Of a stretch of 12,164 bases of DNA, positions 1 through 10,021 are shown one piece after another. Location of the stretch: NCBI GenBank assembly GCA_024220525.1, contig JAMYWO010000013.1:178624-190787 (forward strand), in the 5' to 3' direction. This DNA comes from Cochliopodium minus. Taxonomy: Eukaryota; Discosea; Himatismenida; Cochliopodiidae. The notes under the pieces were generated by a model. That model searched no databases, was not told the DNA's origin, and saw only the letters and a list, made by a program, of their open reading frames with translations. The position numbers were made by a program, and so were the translations under genes. Within the stretch, counting starts at the first letter, position 1. Each line of letters opens with the position of its first letter.

Positions 1-72
1 TATTTTTATTTTTATTTTTATTTTTATTTTTATTTTTATTTTTATTTTTATTTTTATTTTTATTTTTATTTT
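1..72. repeat. (ATTTTT)n microsatellite at the left edge
   Basis: About twelve near-perfect copies of the hexamer ATTTTT run from the window edge to about base 72. They are followed by A/T-only sequence that ends in an AG acceptor at 116-117. I read this as the 3' part of an intron of the ankyrin gene that begins outside the window. The same T-rich unit recurs inside internal introns, so it is not a telomere. Confidence 0.85.
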
Positions 73-117
73 AAATTTTAAATTTTTACTTTTTATTTTT
101 TATTTTTAAAAAAATAG

Positions 118-850
118 TAAATTTCAAAAATATAATAAATGGAGAAACAAGTGCGATGATGTGTGCAAAAAATGAAAGGTTTTTCTTTCTTTTCGAAAAA
201 TTTTTCTTGCAAAACGAAAATTTAGATTTGAGCATTCAAGACTTTAACAACAAAACTCTTTTTCATCATTTAGCTCCAAATATTACCGACTCTACTCATT
301 TTCCTCTCCTCTATTCTCTTTGCACACATTCATCTCTGAAAAAAAGGTATATAAAAAACATAAAAAATAAAAACAAAATAAAAAATAAACATAAATAGGT
401 ATATAAAAAACATAAAAATAAATATAAATATAAAAAATAAAAATAAATAAAAAATAAAAAACAAAAAATAATAAAAAATAAATTATAAATAATATAATTA
501 AAAATAATTAAAATAATTTTGAAAGATTGGGAGAAGGATACAAGTTTTATGAAGTATTGGATTCTTTTGAGGACGATTTAGGATTCCCTCCATCACACTA
601 CCTTTCATCCAACACCAAGAATTCCTTCAAACAGTTTGACATCAACTCTTATGAACCAAAAATAGTAAAAGTCATCCCCAAAAAGACCAAAAAAGTTAAT
701 AATCCCCCCCCTTCCCAAGTGATTTTTTTCAATCCCAATGATCAAGTGATTGTTCCTACTAATGATTCCATTCGCAGTTTTAAACAGTACCACAAATCGT
801 TTACTGCCAGTCTTGGCACTCCTAACCCTGTTGATCCAAAGGATTTATAA
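118..850 (+). CDS. Ankyrin-repeat protein, 3' part (two last exons)
   Basis: Two exons, 118-346 and 526-850, join through a 179 bp A-rich intron (347-525, GTATAT...AAAG). The split codon AG|A restores one frame of 183 residues ending in TAA at 848-850. The first exon starts after the AG at 116-117 with a two-base partial codon, so the gene begins upstream of the window. Its first residues read NGETSAMMCAKNE, the G-x-T-A-x-M-x-A-A-K-N start of an ankyrin repeat, and about 25 residues later LDLSIQDFNNKTLFHHLA matches the next repeat. The roughly 108-residue C-terminal exon is not recognised. It has an acidic start, a basic stretch (KVIPKKTKK, possibly nuclear targeting), a Pro run coded by C8, and a Phe/Asn/Pro-rich end. 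Ankyrin repeats bind proteins; the partner cannot be told. The ankyrin call is fairly secure, the rest is not. Confidence 0.72.
347..525 (+). other. A-rich intron of the ankyrin gene
   Basis: This 179 bp GT-AG intron consists almost wholly of AAAAATA-like runs, the reverse-complement orientation of the T-rich repeat at the left edge. Reading through it gives only a Lys/Asn tail, and removing it restores frame between the flanking exons. Intron arrays therefore occur in either orientation relative to the gene. Confidence 0.7.
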
Positions 851-1165
851 ATAAGAATGCTGGTCGTAACAGGGGCTTCATTTTTGGTGGTTTGGGATTT
901 TAATATAATTTAGTTAAAGAATTAAAACTTTATTTTTTTTTTTTCAAGAATGTTCTCATTTTATTAATCAACCTTTATCATTTTTTACCACATTAAGTAA
1001 ATTGAATTTTTGGAAGTAAATCTTATTCAAAAGTTTGGTTTGAAAATGATTATCTTCTTTTAAAATTTATAAATTTTGAAAAGAATCTTCTAAATACAAT
1101 CTAAAGGGAGAAGAAGTTCTAAGAAATATAAAAAAAAAAAAAAAATTGTTGAGGATTTTCATAAG
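851..1165. other. Intergenic: ankyrin-gene 3' UTR and MCM9 upstream region
   Basis: This stretch has no reading frame of note. AATAAG overlaps the ankyrin stop region. Homopolymers follow, with about 12 T near 932-943 and about 15 A near 1130-1145, in otherwise unstructured AT-rich DNA. The promoter and start of the MCM9 gene should lie here or just right of it, but no ATG in this stretch opens a frame that runs into the MCM9-like sequence. I see no tRNA, terminator or other element. Confidence 0.5.
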
Positions 1166-1169
1166 GGTC

Positions 1170-1757
1170 AAAAATTCAATTTATCAAAAATATACTGAAT
1201 GGAGAATCGACAAATTAAATATTATCCAGATAGAGCAATGAATATGAAACATTAATGCCAATTTTATTTTGAAGAGAAAGATTGTCTTGATAATCTGGTG
1301 AATATAATGAAAGCAGAAAAGATAGATATGCCTATGGAATGAAGATAAATCTATTTGAAATTGGGAAACAAAATTCCACTGTTGATGCATACCATCATGG
1401 TGCATGTGGAAGTGATTTGATGAGCATTTCAACAATGCAATAACAAATGCACAAAGGATATCCCTCAGCATCCACGATAAGATTTCAAGATAATGAGATT
1501 CAAACCTCTGGTACATGCAAGGTTATCCAATATCCCATCCACACATGAAGTTGAAGAAGCATATTGCCCAGATCAAAGGATGTGGGAAAATTTCTTTCGT
1601 TGATGGGCACCATCACGAGCACAGGGGAGAATAAGATGTTGGAATGGGAGAAGATATTTTGTCTGTGCCAAATGTCATTTTCGAATTCACGCATCTTGCG
1701 GATATTACTTTGGGATATCAATTTCAGAGATATCCAAATGTCCAAGCGAAGTAGATA
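1170..1757 (+). pseudogene. mcm9: Frame-disrupted 5' exon of MCM9 (N-terminal domain and zinc finger)
   Basis: MCM9 N-terminal similarity is present and in the right order but spread over all three + frames. About 1176-1255 reads IYQKYTEWRIDKLNII (family: F-x2-Y-x3-Y-x5-IL). About 1409-1440 reads FNNAITNAQRISLSI. About 1510-1555 reads VHARLSNIPS (human MCM9 has LHARISGLP). About 1567-1653 reads PRSKDVGKFLSLMGTITS, then KMLEWEKIF. One frame over, VCAKCHFRIHASC...KCPSE supplies the CxxC zinc-finger half. Two shifts are well placed: one near 1553-1560 and one in the TTTT run near 1655-1658, where one T fewer would restore LEWEKIFVC. Several TGA/TAA codons also interrupt the upstream part. No intron-like sequence explains the shifts. 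It is either a decaying exon or local sequence error; the downstream exons are clean. Start codon not identified. Confidence 0.6.
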
Positions 1758-2081
1758 TAAAGAAAATATAAATTGAAGAATATTTAATAAGAAATATTTT
1801 ACATCAATAAAAAACAATATCTTTCAAATTGAAAGAAATTAAATTTTTGGAATTAAATCTTTTAAATATAATTCTTAAATTTAAATCTTTTTGGAAAATA
1901 ATAATTCAAAATAATTGTGTCAAAAAATTTCTCTTTATTTCACTTTTAAATATAAAACCAAAAACAATTTTATTATAAACATTAAAATAATATATTTTTC
2001 AAATATATTTCTGCATTTCATTTTGAATTTCTTTTTTTTTTGAAATGTACATTTAACCTCAAAAAATTCTTATCATCATAG
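1758..2081 (+). other. Probable intron between the broken MCM9 5' exon and the intact exons
   Basis: About 320 bp of strongly AT-rich DNA with no coding character ends in ATCATCATAG before the exon at 2082. The donor is uncertain. GTAGAT near 1750, just after the KCPSE segment, is plausible, but its phase fits only if the acceptor is ATAG at 2081 with a further one-base shift, or the alternative TTTTGTAAG at 2094. This ambiguity goes with the disrupted upstream exon. Confidence 0.45.
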
Positions 2082-6561
<4,480 letters not shown>

Positions 6562-6648
6562 AATAAAAGTTTTGTTTGTTTAATAATTTTTTATTTTTTA
6601 TTTTTTAAATTTAAAATATATAAATTAAAAAAAATGATAAAAAATAAA
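6562..6648. promoter_or_regulatory. MCM9 polyadenylation region and dehydrogenase upstream region
   Basis: Only 87 bp separate the MCM9 stop from the proposed start of the dehydrogenase gene on the same strand. AATAAA at 6562-6567 directly follows the stop codon and is a likely polyadenylation signal. The rest is A/T only, so any promoter for the next gene must be very short or lie within the MCM9 3' end. Confidence 0.4.
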
Positions 6649-8327
6649 ATGAAAAAGAATTTTATTGAAAAAAGATATTTCAATATAAACATCTCCAAAA
6701 AGAAGGGTGCCATTATTTCAATTATTTCACAATTAATTGAATATTAAAATATTCATTATTCAATAGATTGCGATGTATTGATAGTGGGAGGTTAAAAAAA
6801 AAGTTTATCCGTTTTAAAAAATTAAAAAGATTTTTTTATTTGGATTAATTTAAAAGGTGGGATCGTTGGTTTATCAGGTAAAAATAAAGATTGATATATT
6901 ATTTTCTTTTCTCGCCGAATATATTTTTCTTGTTATCAAATGTGAAATATTTTAAAGTATGGTTATGATGCAAATGGATAAATACAAATAATGATTCGAT
7001 TTAATTAAGTGCAGATTTAAAGAAATGACCCATATATTATTATTAAAAAAAATATTTTTATAAATTTTAATTCTCCAAATAAAAAATCAAGTTGGAAGAG
7101 AATTGTTGAAGAGATACCCCAAGAAAAAGGTGATACTTGTAGAAAAGGAGAAGGACGTAGCTCAACACCAATCTTTCAGAAACTCGGGAGTCATTCATGC
7201 AGGAATTTATTATGCACCTGGTTCGTACAAAGCAAAATTATGTGTTCAAGGTAAATTAATAATGAAATAAATAAAAAAATAATTTAAAAAATTTAATTAA
7301 TAATGAAAATAAATAATCAAAATAAATCAAAATAAACGAAAAAAAAATAAAATATAAAATAAAATATAAATATGAAAAAATGAAATTGTAAATAAATAAA
7401 ATAAATGAAAATAAATAAAAATAAATTAATTATTAATGAATAATAAGGTGCAAAGGAAATGATCAAATATTGTGAAGATAGGAAAATAAAGTATGAAAAA
7501 TGTGGTAAATTAATCGTAGCTGTTAATGAAGGTAAAATTTATTGTTTCTTCTTATTTATAAATTCTTATTTAATTCAATTTAAATATTTTAAAGATGAAC
7601 AAAAAAGATTAGAAAAATTGTTTGAGAATGGAAAGGTGAATGAGGTGGAGGGGATTCGTATGGTAGGAAAGAAAGAGATTTTGGAAATAGAGCCTTATTG
7701 TCTTGGTGGTTTGTCTGCAATACATTCTCCCAACACAGGTAAAAAAAATAAAAAAAAAACATTTGTCAATTATTGATTAAAATAATTTACAAAAAGGTAT
7801 TGTAAATTTTAATGTTGTTGCAAATTCTTACAGAAGTGAAGTAAATAATTTTTTTTGATTAATAAAATTATTTAAAAAAAAAAATGAAAAATGAAATAAT
7901 AAAAAATGAATAAAAAATAATAAAAAATAATAAAAAATAAAGATTTTGGAAATGGGAGGGGAGATATTAGGAGATTTTGAAGTGGATGGTGTAAGGAAGG
8001 AAGGAATTAAAATAAATGTGAGCTCTTCAAACCATGACGAACTGATAGTATGTGCAGATAAAGTGATCACCTGCGCGGGTGTGCATTCCGACACTGTTTC
8101 CATTTTATTTGGAGGTAAAAAAAAAAAAATTTTAAAAAAAATTATTAAAAAAATTATTAAAAATAAAAAATTATTACAGGCCAAAAATATCCGATCATGA
8201 TACCTGTTAGAGGTTTTTTTTTTCCAAAAATAGAGAACAAATTAAAACTTTCAATTTTTAATTTTTCACTTAAATAGGAGACTACCTTCAAATTAAACCT
8301 CATATGACAAATGTTGTGAAAGGAATG
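6649..8327 (+). CDS. L2HGDH: L-2-hydroxyglutarate dehydrogenase, FAD-dependent, N-terminal 263 residues (cut by gap)
   Basis: Ten exons splice in frame: 6649-6706, 6767-6790, 6857-6877, 7092-7250, 7448-7531, 7595-7738, 7797-7840, 7943-8114, 8180-8212, 8278-8327. The enzyme oxidises L-2-hydroxyglutarate to 2-oxoglutarate and normally sits at the inner mitochondrial membrane. After a basic leader (MKKNFIEKRYFNIN, a plausible mitochondrial presequence) comes the FAD dinucleotide fold CDVLIVGGGIVGLS, then VILVEKEKDVAQHQ, the family motif NSGVIHAGIYY, KAKLCVQG, CGKLIVAV, EPYCLGGLSAIHSPNTGIV, VITCAGVHSD and PVRGDYLQIKP. Human L2HGDH is about 460 residues, so roughly the last 190 are missing. The final exon ends at a GT donor (8328) leading into an A-rich array and the N at 8430, so the gene is cut by assembly, not visibly broken. 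The first exon is the least certain; its G|AT junction keeps frame. Confidence 0.9.
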
Positions 8328-8343
8328 GTAACTCATTTATAAT

Positions 8344-8429
8344 AAAAAATAAAAAAAATAAAAAATAAAAAATAAAAAATAAAAAATAAAAAATGAAAAA
8401 TAAAAAATAAAAAATAAAAAATAAAAAAT
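8344..8429 (+). repeat. (TAAAAAA)n microsatellite ending at the first N
   Basis: About eleven TAAAAAA-like heptamers, one with a G, fill the start of the dehydrogenase intron that opens at 8328 and run up to the N at 8430. A low-complexity array of this length is a natural place for an assembly to end. Confidence 0.85.
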
Positions 8430-8430
8430 N
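8430..8430. other. Single N, probable assembly join
   Basis: On the left is the microsatellite of a + strand dehydrogenase intron. On the right is the middle of a codon in a SAM domain on the minus strand. Neither gene ends here, so the N most likely stands for a gap or contig join rather than one unread base. The minus-strand frame that crosses it into Phe/Tyr/Leu repeats is not biological. Confidence 0.8.
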
Positions 8431-8507
8431 TCTTTTATCTCTTCAATCAATATCTTCCCATTAACTTCATTTTCTCCAAGAATTTCAGAATAATCGGCTG
8501 ATAATTT
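8431..8507. repeat. 77-bp exact repeat, copy 1 (other copies 8677-8753 and 12088-12164)
   Basis: The same 77 bases occur at 8431-8507 (first bases after the N), 8677-8753, and 12088-12164 (last bases of the window). Copies 2 and 3 differ in the base just before the match, and copies 1 and 2 in the base just after. The 77 bases encode the SAM core DYSEILGENEVNGKIL. Two of the three copies sit exactly at sequence ends, as expected of contig ends at a repeat node in a graph assembly. Confidence 0.9.
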
Positions 8508-9107
8508 CAATGATTTGAACCATTCAATCACTCTATCAACATTCCATTTCTTCACCTCCTCTACATCTAATATTTTTTCTTTCTTTTCTTTGTTCTCTCT
8601 TATATCTTTAAGATTTGCAAGGATAATAGAAGAATCTGAAGGATGATCAATTCCAAGATCTTCTAAATCATTCTTTTCTTTTATCTCTTCAATCAATATC
8701 TTCCCATTAACTTCATTTTCTCCAAGAATTTCAGAATAATCGGCTGATAATTTTAATGATTTGAACCATTCAATCACTCCTTCCACTTTCAATTCTTTAA
8801 TCTCTTCTATTGTTCCCACATCATACGTTATATTCTTTTCTTTCTTTGATTTATTGCCTTGATTTTTTATTTTATTTATTTCTGTTAAAATTATAATAGA
8901 ATCTTTCTCTGATTCTATTCCTAAATCATCCAAATCTTTTTTCTCATTAATCTCTTCCAGCAGTATCTTTCCATTAATCTCATTTTCTTTTAGGATATTT
9001 GAATAATCAATTTCCAATTCTAATGATATGAACCATTCTATTATATCTTGTAAATTCCATCTTTTTGCTTCATCTATTTCTATAATTTCTAATTTTCTTT
9101 TCTTCAT
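8431..9107 (-). CDS. Tandem SAM-domain protein, N-terminal part (probable 5' end of the BRCA2-like gene)
   Basis: The frame starts at ATG 9107-9105 and runs 225 residues to the N. Three sterile alpha motif domains are visible: residues 13-81 (AKRWNLQDIIEWF...DLDDLGI), 102-170, and 184 to the break (KKWNVDRVIEWFKSLKLSADYSEIL...). Each shows W-N-x3-V-x-EWF, an aliphatic core, E-[IV]-N-GK-IL, and DL-[ED]-DLGI followed by a last helix, the SAM pattern. SAM1 is diverged, while SAM2 and SAM3 are nearly identical in DNA (246 bp period), pointing to recent duplication. SAM domains form oligomers or bind partners or nucleic acid. The same SAM sequence enters from the right edge of the window in the BRCA2-like gene, so I infer this is that gene's start. 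No signal peptide or membrane segment is seen. Confidence 0.82.
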
Positions 9108-9527
9108 ATTTTTTTTTAATTTATCAAAATTTTATTTTTGTTCAAATTTTTTTGAAAAAGTAATTAAATTATTCCCAGAAAAAAAAATTTGATTTAATTG
9201 AAAAATTAAAGATTAATCTTGTTTCTATACACTTTTTGAAGCCGCTCTAATTTGCAGCTTTTAGGGATGTTCAATAATATTACAACAGTTTAAATTTTAT
9301 TTGTATAAATTTTATTTCCTCTAACAAAGTTGTAATATTTGGACATGTCTATGCAGCTTTTCTAAAAATATTTTGATTGAATAAATAATTTTGTGTTTGT
9401 TCTTTCCTTATTTATCAAATTGATATGATAAAACTTTTTTTTCAAACAAAAGATCAATAATTAATTAGAAAAAAAAAAAAAAATATTGAGAAAAATTTTC
9501 AAAATCAACCTCTATTGAATAATAAAT
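9108..9527. promoter_or_regulatory. Divergent intergenic region between the SAM gene and the F-box-like gene
   Basis: This 420 bp AT-rich stretch separates two divergent starts (9107 minus, 9528 plus), so it probably holds both promoters. No open frame or recognisable core promoter is seen. The only structure is the patch at 9240-9361 described separately, and an A-run near 9470-9482 close to the plus-strand start. Confidence 0.5.
9253..9361. repeat. Inverted repeat flanked by a 10-bp direct repeat
   Basis: AATATTACAAC (9276-9286) and its perfect reverse complement GTTGTAATATT (9329-9339) enclose a 42-base A/T-rich spacer. Outside them lies an exact direct repeat, TGCAGCTTTT, at 9253-9262 and 9352-9361. 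Left of this, AAGCCGC (9239-9245) can pair with GCAGCTT (9254-9260) with one mismatch. The patch has more G and C than the surrounding intergenic DNA. It could be a tiny miniature inverted-repeat element with target duplication, a structured RNA, or a protein-binding site. None is shown. Confidence 0.45.
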
Positions 9528-10020
9528 ATGGATAATAATTCACCTTTTTTCAATATGTATTCCAAAAATAGAAGATTATTGGGATTCCTATTTTTAAATT
9601 TGCTTGAATTTGTAAGTATTATAATATAATATTTTAAATTTATGCCGCTCATAATTCAATAATAGCATGAAATACTTATTCTAACCAAAGTAGATAAAAC
9701 AATGAGAAATATCATTTTCAACACAGAGAATATTTGGAGAAAAGTGAGTATACAAAAATATAATCATTTTCTTCCCTCTTCATCAAATCAAAAAACAAGA
9801 AAATTTCTTGAATTTTTGAATAAAAATGGAATGAGCAAGGTAATAAATGAAGAAAATTAATTATATCTTTCAAATAATTTAAATTCCAAACAATATTAAT
9901 AAATCAACAACATCATTTCAATTTCTTTGTTTAGTTTATCATCCATCTTGATCTTTCTTCATCAGATTCGGATTTTTCAACAGATTTTCCCTTTGTTGTA
10001 AACAATTTCCCAAATCTGGA
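9528..10020 (+). CDS. F-box-like protein with probable leucine-rich repeats, 5' part (cut at second N)
   Basis: Three short exons, 9528-9611, 9666-9839 and 9935-10020, join in phase 0 through 54 and 95 bp AT-rich GT-AG introns (GTAAGT...AATAG; GTAATA...TTTGTTTAG). The 114-residue product runs from ATG 9528 to the N. Residues about 15-60 (RRLLGFLFLNLLEF, then HEILILTKVDKTMRNII, then NIWRKVSI) fit the F-box pattern of a leading Leu-rich helix, L-x2-L-x3-K-x-[MW]-R-N-[LI]-I and [LI]-W-R-K-V. Exon 3 gives FIIHLDLSSSDSDF...NNFPNL, resembling the start of a leucine-rich repeat. F-box/LRR proteins are substrate receptors of SCF ubiquitin ligases. The call rests on pattern recognition in short exons, and no exon alone is convincing. 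Exon 3 lies opposite the last 30 codons of the minus-strand BRCA2-like frame; only one of the two can be right there. Confidence 0.55.
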
Positions 10021-10021
10021 N
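10021..10021. other. Single N; assembly join or ambiguous base
   Basis: The minus-strand BRCA2-like frame continues through this N for 30 codons to a TAA (9933-9931). The plus-strand F-box-like exon also reaches it open. As an unread base, the BRCA2-like protein would end here inside its tower region. As a join, both genes are simply cut. The plus-strand exon model and the absence of OB2 and OB3 favour a join, but the kept frame leaves this undecided. Confidence 0.5.

Noticed and set aside
1-72. Telomere-like hexamer array at the window start
   Set aside because: The unit is ATTTTT with no G, and the same array type occurs inside several introns; it fits an intron microsatellite at a contig end.
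1184-1817. Two minus-strand open frames of 105-110 codons
   Set aside because: They lie antisense to the MCM9-like exon; their products (His/Ile/Phe-rich) resemble no family and no minus-strand splice or start context supports them.
8337-8430. Minus-strand reading from the SAM gene through the N into Phe/Tyr/Ile/Leu repeats
   Set aside because: It crosses the N and translates the (TAAAAAA)n array of a plus-strand intron; an artefact of the join.
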